Positions 12,531 to 25,810 of a stretch of 64,000 nt of DNA are shown one piece after another (the stretch's first letter is position 1; every line of letters starts with the position of its first letter). The stretch covers positions 124,001 to 188,000 of the forward strand of contig NOWV01000005.1 in NCBI GenBank assembly GCA_003344405.1, read 5' to 3'. The DNA comes from Trichoplax sp. H2. Lineage: Eukaryota > Placozoa > Uniplacotomia > Trichoplacea. The position numbers were made by a program, and so were the translations under genes. Under the pieces are notes generated by a model. The model was given only the letters and a program-made list of their open reading frames with translations. It was not told the DNA's origin and made no database searches.

Positions 12531-15500
12531 TCATTGTGAAACATCTGGGGATAGACATCCCGTGCTGTTGGCAGGTGGAGATAGCCATACATCGAATGGT
12601 TTTTGACTCTTCAAATCATCTCTTACCTTGATTATCATGAATAAAATGAATTATTCATTATTTGAAAATCATTTTGGTACTTTAAGTGTCTTTTATTGGA
12701 ATAGCTCAAAGTTTAGGTTATTAATATCGAAATTTTCCTTACCTTTTCAGCCTCCTTAAAGACACGCAAAAGATTTCCACCTACAACTTTTCTCAATTCA
12801 GCTTCACTTAGACCACGACGAGCCAATGTAGCAATTAGATCCGGGAATTTCGATACATCTTCAAGTCCTTTCGGTACGCTATGAAATTAAAAAAAAAGGT
12901 ATTCAAATAACTGTGAAATAGCACATCTAGTTTTAAGCTGGAACGGCCAATATCTACTTCTAGCTTAGCATTTGTGATAAAATTTAATTTTAAATATTCC
13001 TAAAGGCAGTTTTAGTACTATATTAATCTTAAACATACCAACAAACGCCATCGTAGTCACTTCCTAGACCAACAGAATTGATACCAGCTATCCTCTTGAT
13101 GTACATGATATGATCTGTTCAGAAAATAATAATCTCTTTACTACCGACTATCCGTACAGTAAGATGTATATTAGCCTTCTTTTTAATCAGTATTGCAAGT
13201 GTTAATAACCTGCCACATGTTCCAAGGTTGCATTTTCATTACTACAACTGATGTACAAGCTATAAAAGTTGACCATGACGACGCCACGATTTCTTGCCTA
13301 TGAGTAAGAAAAGTATATGATAAATTTTAATCTATTTATACAGTACTACGGTACTATTTTGCTCGAGATTAAATGTCCAGTCCTCTGAAATTAATTTATA
13401 CTATTTTTATTTATTTATCATTGGATATTTGACTTACAACAAGATCGAGTACATCATCTGGGACGTTTCGTTCATGATTGCAAAATTTCGACGCAGATGA
13501 ATGACTATAAATGACTAAAAGAGAAAGAAAACTGTTTTCTTACTATGCATTTTAAAGGAATAGCTCGTCGTTAGCGGTCTCTATGAATAGTTAAATAGAG
13601 CCACTATTCCTGTTATTTTAGAATCATACTACGCTACTACCTTTAGCCATACACGTATATAATTATAAACTATCTGGCAATAGATGGAGTTTCATACCTG
13701 GTGCTCTTGTTACCGCCAAGGTATCTTTCATGGTTTTTACTGATACGTGAGACAAATCAATAAGCATACCAATTCGGTTCATTTCTTTGACGATAGTCTT
13801 AAGGGATCAATTTTTTCATGTTAAAATTTAAAATTAGAGTTTTAATACTGGGTAGTATTCAATAATTTATCAAGAAGTAGACGGTGAAGTGCAAAAAAGG
13901 ATATACAGTAGTTCGCGTTCGGGATAATTCTGAAAATATTGCATAGTTACAGTATATACTAGACAAAATTTTTAATTTACCCTTCCAAAATCTGTTAAGC
14001 CGTTATGAGGATGGTCTTTTGGAGTTGCAGAATCAGCCCTAATCATCAAAATAATAACAAGATATTTTAATATTCCAAGTTCGTACTTTTTATTTTATCT
14101 AATAGCAAGTCATTCATTCATACATATACATCAATTTTGATCTGTTTCCATCGAATATAATCGTGCATACTACATCTATTTTTATTAAATCAGATCTTTC
14201 TAACCCATTTCTATAATCCTATTACCAAACGACTGATTTTAGATTATCCTATAAGATAAACTTGCCAATCATTTTTAATTACTATTGCTATTCTTGATTA
14301 TATCCCTAAACTAACAGTTAGATATCTAAACTATCCTATAAGCCTTACGCGATCAATTTAATATTTCTCTATCATAACTACAATATCCTCCAGTGTCGGG
14401 CTAAACTATAGCTTGGTGCATTTATCAGTGGATATCTAGCGTTTACCTCCAATCAATCTCTCAAGCTAACCATCATTTCACTTACCATGGAGTATTACAG
14501 CTATGGGTTAATGTCATATACCGCACACCAAGACTATACATCATTCGTAGTACTGCCAAGCTACTTTCGATGGCATGGCCACTTTCCAAGCCAATTAACG
14601 ATGCAATTTTACCACTTTTAAAGATGCGCGTGATGTCATCAGCACTATATGCCATTTCAAAAGTCTGATTATACTTGTAAGTTATTCTCTTAATGAGATC
14701 GGTTTGTTGCAGAGAATAGCGAATTGAATCTTTAAATTGCGAAGCACAAGGGACATAATCGGCCCAGAACTAGATATTTCATCAGATAGATCACAACAAT
14801 TACACTTTCAACATACGTCTCATTCGGTGCTCTTGAAAAAGAGAGAAAATAATAACGACAAGAAGGAGAGAATGCCTTCAAATTGTACATATTTACCTGA
14901 GCACCAACACGACCTTTTCTCAACCTGGCAATATCAGTATGAAGGTGGGGCAGATTGGAATTAAGTGATGCATTGGCATATTCAATTTTGTTGTAATAAT
15001 ATGCTCTCATTTGCCATGGTAAATCATTATGGCTAGAAAAAGATAATGCGATAACGGAGTCATGAATTGAATTAAGGAAGAAAGTATCCTTATAAGAGGG
15101 AATTGTGCTCATTAGGGAGAGGATGACTATCTTACCCATCGACGAGCGGTTCTTGCGATAGGACTCGCTCAGCTACCACTTTAGATTGCTCAACGCTCAT
15201 TAATGGAGTGTTGTAAAGATTAGAAGCACAACCGGATGCATTTGGTGTAATACTAATCCACTCATCATATGGCATTTGGCTTTTCAAAGAATCTTTGACC
15301 TAATGAAGGTTATGAAATAGTCATTGATCACTATTTTATGAAGAAGCTAAAGAAGTTTGAGATGAATCTTGTAGTTTACCGCTTCCGCTTCTCTCATTGC
15401 TCTCAATAAGTTATTGCCAACAATCTTTTTCAATTCATCTTCTTTCAATCCCATACGAGCTAATAGGGTGATTAGATCTGGAAATTTGGAGACATCTTCC

Positions 15501-18500
15501 AATCCTTTAGGGACACTATAGGTAAGAAAGACTAGTTGTTACAAACTTTATATATTAAGTATATCGGACTAATACATTAAGTTAAAATCAATCTTACCAG
15601 CAGACTCCATCGTAATCACTTCCAAGGCCGACATAATCGACACCAGCTACCTTCCTAATATACATAATGTGATCTAAATTATATAAAGGAAGGAAAATGG
15701 TTTGATTGGGTTAGTGTACAAACAGCTTTCCTAGAAATGAACACCGTAGTTACTTGTGTTCATTAAGATGGATAAATTCGTGAATTTATATTGCAGTTGG
15801 GAGCTATAGCATTCATGACTATCTTGAAATTGAAATATGATTTCTATACCTGCAACTTGTTCAATGCTAGCATAATCACGAGTCTTGTTGATGTAGAGGT
15901 TGTAAAAGTTAACCATAACTACACCACGGTTACTAGCCTATCATGTATAGACCAACCAGTCATCAATTTTGATGTTTTTTTTTTCAATATCCATTTTTTC
16001 ACAGTTTAAATTATTACTTATTTTATTTATTTATTTAATGATTCAGATAAACTGATGGCTTTTACTGTTGTAAATTTTAATTTATTTACAACTTACGGTT
16101 AATTTTAAGACATCATCCGGTACATTTCGTTCATGATCGCGCAAAGAATAAGCTGATGAGTGGCTATAGATAACTAAAATGTAAGCCATTATGAGTTAAT
16201 CAGTTTGTTACCTTTAGCAAGAGCGCAAGTTATCGTAATATTATATTAGGAGCGGCAGAAATGTTACCTGGGGCCTTTGTAATGGCTAAGACATCTTTCA
16301 TCGTGGCAAAAGATACATGGGAAAGATCGATGAACATGCCTAACCTGTTCATTTCCCATACAACTTTCTGCAATGATAGAGCGATAATAATACAGTTAGT
16401 TTCTAATGCTGGATGACATAGCAACCTTGCAGACTATCCTATCATTAACTTTTTCAACATAGAATAAATCAGACCTTGCCAAATTCAGTAATACCATTAT
16501 GATCCTTAATATCTGGTGTAGTAGAATCAGCCCTTGATGATGAAAGTAGTGAGGAAAAAGACATTAATTAAAAGTGTACCGCCTTCATATTGTAAAATGT
16601 CTTATAAATATACTTTACAGCCATTATTATACGATCTATCATGTCGCAGTTGATATTACATCACAGAAAGGACCAGCTATAATTCTATCTTAAGCTAGAG
16701 TATTTTAATAAAGTGGATTTTTAAGTGCTTTCTAGGATAGAAAGCAAACTTACCATGGGGTATTGCAACTATGAGTTAAGGTCATATAGCGTACACCAAT
16801 ATCATACATCATTCGCAAGACAGCTAAGCTACTTTCGATGGCGTGACCACTTTCTAATCCAATCAAAGAGGCAATTTTGCCATTTTTGAAGATCCTTTCG
16901 ATATCATTAGCAGTATAAGCCATCTCGAATGTATCGTTGTATTTATGAGTAAATCTCTTAATAACATCAGCTTGTTGCAAGGCAAACCGGATGGAATCTT
17001 TATACTGAGAAGCGCATGGGACGTAATCTGCCCAGAACTATGGGAAATGAAAAGTAAAGAAAAGCTATTCATTTTAATTATCGATGTCATGGCAAGTAGA
17101 TGATAGCTAATCTAATTCTATAGAAATAAGAACTGTAAATTGGCTATAAAAAGAATTATTAAAGGAGAAAGAAGAATAACTCTCACTGCTATCATTGATA
17201 TCGTTGATACTTTTATAATAGTAAATGGATTAACGACATCAAGAATAAATTGCGATGTTGAGGTTAGAATCACTAGCGTATCATGATAGTTTATAGATTG
17301 ATCTTATTAGAAATTGGGCGACTAAGGGAAGTGAGTGAGATCATCCCATGCTTTGACAGACTACGGTGTTGCCATGGAAGATAGTTTACCGGAAATATCA
17401 ACTAATTATAGATTTGCTACAAGTAGATGTAATACGCGTATAATATGCTGTAGTACGATGGATTATCGATAAACGACGGCATAGGGGTTCTTTACTAAAT
17501 AAAGTAAGAAAGTAATCTAATGATGAGGTTATAAGCTTGCTATAAAGACAGATAAAGATAACTATAACTATGATAGGATATTAAGCTGGCTGAAATGCTA
17601 TCAAGTTCAATACCAGATTACTACTAACAGATGCAAATGCGGTGAATACTACTATCGATCATCATCGATAAATAGTAAATAACTTCTATCTAGGTTGACT
17701 ATCTGATTATTGACCTTTTAAAATAGATTAGAACCCTAACTACTACGCTACATTATGGCTAGAAGAGAATGGCCATAAGCTAATCTCTTTAACTCATGAC
17801 AGAATTACAAACTTACTTGAGCACCAACATGGCCTTTGCGTAGTCTTTCGATGTTAGTATGTAAAATTTTTTGAGGTAAATTCAAGGAAGCGTTGGCATA
17901 CTCGAGTTTATTATAATAATGAGCTCTTAGTTGCCACGGTAAATCGTTATGGCTAGAAGAAAGAATCGAGATTGAAATAGACATTTATATTAGTACCCAT
18001 GAAGATATGATTGCACACTACCGTATCAGAGAATATCAATTTGGATTGGCCATTTGAAAAAAGATTACGATATGATTTAAAACTAAAACCTCGTCAAAAG
18101 GCTCAATATTTCCATTTTAAATAACAGTAATTAAAAGTTCTAATTTGGAATTGCTTTTGAATCCATTTTACTACCTATACTGAATACCTACAGAAGGTTA
18201 TTACACACTCTAAGAGGCAAAATTTACTGTCTATCGTGATAGAAAATATCAATTTTATATGGATAGCTCTACGAAAATCATGATTTGACAACGTGACTCT
18301 GATACTAATGCTCGTCTGATGATCAGTTTTACAGTTACAGTTTTATTATTTAAGATGTCCTTTTTATCAAGGTCTATATTAAATGCTGCTAACTGTACTT
18401 TATTTAGGAAGATGATTCGTAGCTCCAATTCAGATATTAATCGATATTATCAACTTTTATATTTATAGTCGTTAATGGATATGTTCCTAATGTTTGTCCA

Positions 18501-20158
18501 ATGAACCGATCTATGTAATCTAATGTTATTTGATGAACATCGACTGCAAGCTGTCCCTTTTCGTTTTTGAGGATAATTATTCGTCACAGTTGAAAAATAA
18601 CGTTTGTAGATGTTATTAATTTTGCCAATACTGATATCTTGCAGAAATAACAATGCGATATTTACGCTATGAAAGTGATATTTCTCCTATTCTGGTAGCT
18701 TGCAAAATAAATGAATATTTTATGTGATGGCTCCATGACGTAAATTTAGATTTAGAAATTGCATTAGTCGATGATATCAACTATTACGCATATTGTAGAT
18801 ACTATACTGTAATAGGATAGTGATGATAGAGAAGTGATATTTTTCACATTTACACTCATCGTGAAATGCTAATTTCTTACAATTGCAATATTTTACACGG
18901 TTCAGGATGATTCCCGAAGACCTACTGTACAGTCGATTCTAGTAGATTACAGAAATCGCAAAGCCATATTGACGAATTGAAAGTGTTTTTTTTTTCCAAT
19001 TTTGGTTAATTACAAAGTGGGGCCAATTTTGTAATTGAATACCCCATGCGATGGCTTTATTCACCGTAAGTAAATCTAGGTTTAATTGAGTCGATGATAT
19101 AGACTTTTATGGATATTGACAGAATTAATAATGGGATAATATGAAAACGATATTTCTTCTATTCGCGCTCATTGCAAAGTATTCAATTGTAAATACTTTA
19201 CGCGATGCTGAATGATTTGATTGAAATCTACAGTCAACTCTACGACTATCCATATTTGATTTATGCTTGTAGATAGTATCCATTTCTACTCGTATGTTAA
19301 TAGTTTGCTGTAAATATGATCATGGTATTCCCTATTCGTCCAATGCTCAATTTTGCCATTTGGGGGGGGGGGGATTAGCGGTAATTTCATGCTATCCAAA
19401 ATCTACCGTAGATTCTGCTAGGATAGTAAAACTACCGAATAATCGATTTGAAATGAGATAAGCCTATTCAAAGAGGAATTGTCATTACTAACGTAAGTCC
19501 AACTCGAGGAAGGATGAGAAAGAAATGTTGACCGTCGCTTATGTATATAGGAAACGATCAAATCACGGAAAATAAATCAATCTCGTTGATCGAATTAGCA
19601 AAGTGTAAAAAAATCTATAAGCATGACTCAAGCCCGTGTGATGTTGCAATGGAAGTCGTGTGGAGTTGCACCAATGGTTTTTCGTTCTGGCATTAAAACG
19701 AAATAATATGTAGACCCGAGCAAGTTGGAAGTCATGCCATACCATGGACTACTGGTATTTTTGAGCTAGCCCATGGCTATGCTTTGCGAAGAAAATATGA
19801 GAGGATAGTCTAGTTTGCTAGCGTAGATCGAGCTAAAGGCAATCATACTATAATCATGCCCACTTGTATATGAAAAGGATGATTTTTGTGACTGTTTCAC
19901 GCTGAGGTAGTTGACAAAAAGAAAAAAAACAGCCACAACTTACCCATCGATTAATGGAACCTCTTTTAAAACTTTGAGCGCTAATTTCCTAGCTTCTTCT
20001 TCACCAACTACATATTTACTGTCATGGCCTTGTTGGCTTACAACGATGGGTACAACAATCAATATAACTAGAAGAATAGCACCACAAATCAGTGCAGGAA
20101 CGAGCCATTTACGACGGGTTGGAACTTCTTGTATTTCGAATTCTCCTTTTTCGCCCAT
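12531..20158 (-). CDS. Bimodular membrane-anchored M19 dipeptidase (two tandem catalytic modules)
   Basis: Zinc-dependent dipeptidase of the renal/membrane dipeptidase family, present twice in one 794-residue chain. Nineteen exons in transcript order: 20158-19944, 17952-17817, 17037-16754, 16532-16475, 16367-16268, 16173-16097, 15937-15850, 15673-15598, 15515-15380, 15299-15136, 15032-14897, 14769-14486, 14038-13981, 13797-13698, 13514-13438, 13297-13210, 13114-13039, 12878-12743, 12626-12531 (2385 nt). A short cytosolic start is followed by one membrane span (about 18-40), suggesting a type II ectoenzyme. Metal-binding positions known from the family are kept in both modules: HND (73-75; 446-448), Glu in LESGH (179; 552), His in DLSHVS (248; 621), His in YSHSSA (269; 642). 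GSDYDG and ERNVPDD are also in both. Exons 2-9 and 11-18 have equal lengths. Exon 10 joins the modules in frame. Vertebrate relatives are single-module and GPI-anchored; no C-terminal hydrophobic tail is visible here. Whether two separate transcripts also exist is unknown. Confidence 0.93.
15136..15299 (-). other. Linker exon fusing dipeptidase module 1 to module 2
   Basis: The exon is open throughout. It starts with [19 protein letters not shown], which matches the C-terminal tail of module 2 ([18 protein letters not shown], followed there by a stop). It then runs on through [20 protein letters not shown], which matches the segment before module 1 ([17 protein letters not shown]), and ends in the Asp-Gly that precedes the next HND motif. 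Acceptor CATTAG and donor GTAAGA are canonical. It holds no stop codon, and the module 1 tail continues in the same frame into the module 2 head. Confidence 0.9.
18650..19345. repeat. Diverged repeats in intron 1 of the bimodular dipeptidase gene
   Basis: Blocks recur at roughly 18660, 18830 and 19130: a GAAA(G/C)TGATATTTCTCCTATT-like phrase, then TTGCAAA and ACTTTACGCGATG or TTTACACGG phrases, then a GATGATAT(C/A)(A/G)AC phrase (18772, 19094). They are too diverged for a firm unit length. The rest of this 2 kb intron (17953-19943) shows no gene. Confidence 0.4.
19362..19373. repeat. Poly-G run (12)
   Basis: Twelve consecutive G in intron 1 of the minus-strand dipeptidase gene, read as poly-C on the transcript. 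A mononucleotide microsatellite. Confidence 0.9.
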
Positions 20159-23100
20159 ACTGAACTTGTCTTTGCTAGCTTGGAGATGATTTGTGGGGGA
20201 TATTTTAAAAAATTACTTAGCAAAGTCTATCGTTAGCTCATTAATCACTCTGTATCGCTGTTATTTTTTTATCATTTTCAAATCATCTTACCGAATCGAT
20301 TAATAACGGAGATTATTTAAAGATTAATCCACAGCCAAGTTGAAGGTTTTAGCCTGTGTTCCTCCCTTTCTTGCTGATAGACTTGCGTGTATTGATCGTA
20401 ATTTTTTATATATAGGTCAAAAAGGAGGAATTAATGTACTGGTTAAAATTTTTATCTCCAATGGATCAATTTCAACGTTTTAATGTGTAATCAATGAATG
20501 ACTGGATCAAATAAGGAGAGAAAAAAAATTGAAATACTATCCAAGTTGACTGTCAAAAATTGAAAATCATATAGTATACCTGTTGCGGCAATGGAGGAAG
20601 AAGACAACAGAATAAAGTCAAGCGTTGCAAGTAACGACAATGATGAATCGTTGTTGTTGGACAAAGTGCAAATAGTCCATCAATAATAATAATAATAATT
20701 CAATTACGGCTAACAATTTACTCCAACAGTGAGTACATGTTTATTTACAAATTGCTGATTTGTAGCATTATTTATTGTCATTTGATGGTGATGGAACTAT
20801 TCCTTTGGCAAATGTGGAAACATTCAACGGACTTGGGGTGGATACATACTTTCTGCCTTGCAGCTCTTTTAATTGAGTCTTTTAGGAAAAATTCAACAAC
20901 AATAATAAAAAAGTTGAGGGCACAAAAGCAAAGAGGAATGAAATGATTGCACTGTTATGATCGTCTTATTTTGATGACAGATATTCATAACGATGCATGT
21001 ACATCATACATAAACTAGAACACTTTTGAAAGTACTGTCGAAATGATTGAATAGGGAGAGGAATATGCTATGGTTGACTGACATTAGTAACGATGTGTAC
21101 TAGCATATTTTGAACGATCAACATGATTGAGCTAGACCATGGACTTGTAGATATCTAGAGAGGGTATCTAGAAGTCTATGCTAGAGGAATGAAATGATTG
21201 CTTTCATTATGAATGATTATCCCTCATTTTCCAACTATCTGAGGCTTTTAACTGTCATGGCGACCAGAATAGACGGAGTAGTTCTCTAGAGTAAAGAAAT
21301 GATTGCGCTATCGTGCTTGTCTTGCTGACTGTTTTGGATTATCATGAGAATGTTTATCACCTCCTACTTACTTCATGAATTAAGTTAATTAAAACGAATA
21401 CTTGTAAAGCGAGAGAATTTTTTTAGAGTAGTCTCTATTGATTTGTATTGAACATTTTGATACTACTGATTGCGAGAATATTTTGAAATCTTGAATGATA
21501 TCCTAGCCGATCTAATTTGGCCAATTAAATAGCTACCGCATACATCAGCAAGTAATTGGACGATCATCGTCTATCCGCTACGAGTAATCCTTAAGTTTAC
21601 CCCATGGGTTAAAGTCATACAACACTCGATACAACAAGTGGATGATCAACAAAACTCCATCATTTGAAAACATACAGTAGTATCCAAGTATATGGCCATG
21701 ATAATTCTCTCTATCATCATGGAAAGACAGTTAAAATCATGCCTGATCCTTGGATAATTCATGGACAGAAATGGTGCAATTAATATTTCCATTTTTGTAG
21801 GAAAGAAATGGATCAATCCTACTTAAAAATAAATGGAATAACGCCATCTTGTCCTAAAGGAAGACTGGTGGTCCAGTAGTAGTCTCGCACCTAGGCTTTC
21901 CATCAATCATGCCGGGGTAATTTTAATTTTTTTTAAGTCACAATTATACAAAAATCATTATTGACACATCGACAATAGACCATGGCAATTTTTTTCACAT
22001 TGGAAGGTAAAAATAATAAATAATCAGAAGACTTGCATAGATTGCGTCAGCCCGTCGCCAATAAATTAATCATTACAATATGTGTATCATGACATAAATA
22101 TACTAAAGTCTGAACCGTAATGTTCATGGCTAATAAATACAATTATAATCGATATAAGTTATAACCACAGATTACAAATTATTATCCATATATTATATTA
22201 TCAAAATACTTTGCCTAACAATTTAGTAAACTTAAATATCTGTATAGCACGACACTGCTATGATAGAAAACGACCCGTAAAATAAAGAAGAGTCCGAAGA
22301 CTTCTTTGGCATTACTTTACACGATCACACTCGATGAGTGGTCTACACCACTATGTTGCTCTACTGCGCTTCTTTTACTTTGCCTGTTCTCTTGATCTCT
22401 GCTAGGGTATGTACAGAAAACTTCAATAAAGTCAAATAATTAAAGCCCGAATTGCATTTTATGCAACGTGCCAAGGGCCAACCTCAAGATCCTCCTTAAA
22501 AATGACGATCAATTTTGAAGCCATGACGATTTCAGCAGGAAGATGACCATCGCTGAGCAAAGGTGTTCTAGTCCAGCCTACGGTGTGCTATGCCGCGCCA
22601 CTTTATCAATATTTAGTTATTGCTATTCTTCGCTGCTGGCATTCCTTGATTAATTAAGAGGCGAATGATGATTATTGATTTTACATTGTATGTCCATCAT
22701 CAAGATGCTTATTGATAGAAGCACATTACTGTTACTCTATCTTGATGGATAAAAGCGATTGCTGTTCACAAGTCGTTGCAAAAATAAAATGACCATTTTC
22801 AAATCCTCTACATGATCAGATTGGCTCATATTATAGCTTGCTTAATTTATTATTTTAAAGGGCGGAGTTGGAGCCATTAATAAAAGTCCTGCTATTCAGA
22901 GTAACATGTTGAAGGAAATGGATGCAAACTTTATTAAATTGACAACGCCTAATTTAAACTTTGTTGATGAATTCTTCCTCATTTAACCCTTGTAGTTTTG
23001 CTCATATTGAGTCGAGGCAAAAGAGGGTAAACGATCATCGGCTTATTAAATAATTAATTGATGAAACGGTGCAATCAATCCGTTAAATCGATATGAGGAC

Positions 23101-24600
23101 AGCTTACAATACTACAATATATAACGTATACTTTAGATGTTTGAGATCAACAATTTGCATTTTCTTTGTTAACCCTTGAACGGATTTGGTCTGTTTTTAC
23201 GCCATGCAAATACTTTTACATCTCAGCCCACCTCTCTGTTGGAGGCTGCTTAGGCAATCAAAATGAAAAGGAATTCAAGTTATCTATCCTAACATCAATA
23301 TTGATTAACTAACTGATGCTTACTCATGCTAAAAACTCAAGTTACCGCCTCCTAGATGAGAGAATGAGGAGTTTTCATCCACCTTTTGATATTGCTAAAT
23401 CTCGTAGTAAAGTAGGTGAGCTATCTACTATCCTCAAAGGAGGATGGTGCAAATCGATTGAGCTATTTTAAATGAACTAGTTTATGGCTCAATTGCCATA
23501 AGCGATTTGCTTTTCTACTACAATAACGTTAAGCATCAGCCACTATTCCATTTCTCTTCGATACCTCCTCTTAAACTGCCGTCAATTTGAAAACATTTTG
23601 CTTTCTTGCCATGACTTTGCAAAATTCTTCCATTTGCAATATGGCTAAGGATTATGGGCAGATAAATCAATATCCCTCAGGTATTGAGTCGAAAGTACAA
23701 AAACTTGTTTACAATTAATAATTCAATCGTGAGAACGAAAGGATTTATTGGATACTGAAATAATTAGTGCCAATCATGCAAACAACACCAATAGCAAGAC
23801 TACAGGATCAGGACTGTTGCAATCAATTCAAATAACTACATTTTCTTTTCCTATCATGGACTGCATTGAAAGTAAAGTGCTATTATATTATAGCATTGGT
23901 TAAAAGCCAATGCACCGCTGATCGCATCTTCTTCTATTATTTGAATTCTTTTCCTATCATGACTGCATTAAAAGCAATGTGTTATTATAATATACCATAG
24001 CCCATGCACCTCTTCTTCTTTTATTTGAATTGATAATAAATATTTTTTTATTATCGCATGGGAGATGGAGTTGTTATTATTATCCTTACGGTGATGCCTA
24101 TCATTCTATCTTGAGGGCTGGGTAATTATCGACTTAAACTCCTTTTCAACTGTCATTCCTCTTTCAAGGAGTCGCAACGTTGATTTTGAAAAACTCTCCG
24201 TTGTCTTGTCGTAGTTGAACAACCATCCTTTTGGATATTCAAGTAAGTTGACTATATCAAGTTAATATTTTGAAACGCTATTTCTTGAGATAGAATTCTA
24301 CTAGAATAAGAATAGAGTTTGTAGTAAGTCTTTCTTCAGCATCTTTGCTTAGCTTGTTCACTCTATCGTTCAGTATATCCACTTCAAGTGAAAAATGGAG
24401 TAAAACTCCTTCTTGTAGTAGACGATGATAGGGAAGGATTCTTTCCTTCGTTATTCTATACCATTCCTGCTTTGTCACTTAGATTCCTCTCTTTGTCGTA
24501 GACTAGCTTCAAACAGGAATCGCTATTTCTAGCGTCTATTGGACATATGCAATAGTCAAAGGAATAATAGTGATCGTAGGCTATATTTTTAGTTGGCCTT
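20159..24600. other. Intergenic, divergent spacer between the two dipeptidase genes (part)
   Basis: No gene was recognised. It should include the promoter and 5' UTR of the minus-strand bimodular dipeptidase. Short phrases recur: GAGGAATGAAATGATTGC near 20933 and 21184, and AAAGAAATGATTGCGC near 21295. An ATAATAATAATAATAATTC microsatellite lies at about 20685. Longest open frames are under 90 codons and show no recognisable family. Confidence 0.5.
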
Positions 24601-24604
24601 TACG

Positions 24605-25110
24605 ATCGGCCATTTAGTTTAGCTGATTGTAATCGTTTTAGTTGAATTCGTGTTTGCAATCTAAGTTCTTTATCTGTGGCCAAGTAGATTTCAGTTAATG
24701 GAAAGTGTAAAGTAGTTTACTACTGGACATATCAGAGTCCACAGGATAACTATAATCTTACACTATACGTGTACTTTTCGTCTTTAGGATATGCCGTTTA
24801 GTTCAGCTGATTGCAATGGTTTTGCTTAGATTTGTTTTTCAATCTAAATTTCTTGACCCGAATCGATTTCAGTCAGTAGAAAGGGTAAAGTAGTTTACTA
24901 CTACGTCAAGAAGTCAAATAGGAGACAGGATAAAAATAAAAATCTTACGCCGCCTTTTTCTTTGGCGTCAATGACCAAGATTACCGTGTAGCTTAGAGGA
25001 TTCATTTTAGTGGATTATAGTCGGTGAAAAGCGGAAAATAGTGTAATTTGCCTTAAATGAAGCAGATTGCAATCTATTGAGTCCGAGGTAAAATTAGTCG
25101 TATAGAAATA
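24605..25110. repeat. Tandem duplication, about 180 bp unit (two clear copies, further decayed ones)
   Basis: Two adjacent copies start near 24615 (TTAGCTGATTGTAATCGTTT) and 24795 (TTCAGCTGATTGCAATGGTT). Both continue with a TTTGCAATCTAA or TTTTCAATCTAA phrase, then GATTTCAGT, and GTAAAGTAGTTTACTACT at about 24709 and 24887. A third, decayed unit follows at about 24990-25100. Upstream at about 24540-24610 lies part of a fourth. Confidence 0.7.
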
Positions 25111-25810
25111 AGGGTAGCTTTTCCTTGACTTTTAGACATGTGCTGTTGCAAAAAGTTTTAGCTAGTTAAAATAATTAACTCTTAACTTCAATCGAGCTAG
25201 TTACGGTGATTTTTAGCACAAGGGAAACGAATCTTGTAGTCCATTTTTCATAGATTATAAAGACAATCAGTTTGTTTTCATGACATGATTTGAATGACTT
25301 GCTTGGAATGGTTTTGGTCAAAGCAAAACTAATTTTGTAGTATATTCTTAGTGTACAGAAAAAAACGATCAGTTGATATTTAGGTGATTGTTAGTTGATT
25401 TTTGTCAAATGTAAACTTATCTCGTAGTGCATTTTTAATGAGTAAATACGGCAGATTGTTGTTTATCTTTATTGCGGTAAAGTGATTCTAATTCAGCTGC
25501 TTGCTATCGCTCCACCAATACATCCCTTAATTTCCTTAAAATCCATAGTAGATGAAATGGCTATCGATAATCATCTATTCCGTAAAATACTGCAGCAAAA
25601 GAGCAAAAGCGAGCAAAAGAGCAAAAGCGTAGTAAAAAAGGGATCCCATGTTGTGCACTCTTGGACGTCTTGATCCATCATCATTCTAACTTCTAATTAA
25701 CGTAATAAGTTAATGCGAGGAGATTAATTGATCAGCATAACATGTCGATAATGAATAATGCAATTTATTTTTTCTATAGGAAGTAGTGGAATTGCTATTC
25801 GTAACCAACC
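25111..25810. other. Intergenic, 5' flank of the single-module dipeptidase gene
   Basis: No gene was seen. A short direct repeat lies at about 25592-25629: GCAAAAGAGCAAAAGCGA, twice. The sequence just before 25811 should contain the promoter and 5' UTR of the dipeptidase. Confidence 0.45.

Noticed and set aside
14732-15139. 135-codon minus-strand open frame as a separate gene
   Set aside because: It includes the true exon at 14897-15032 of the bimodular dipeptidase, but the ends are intron sequence.
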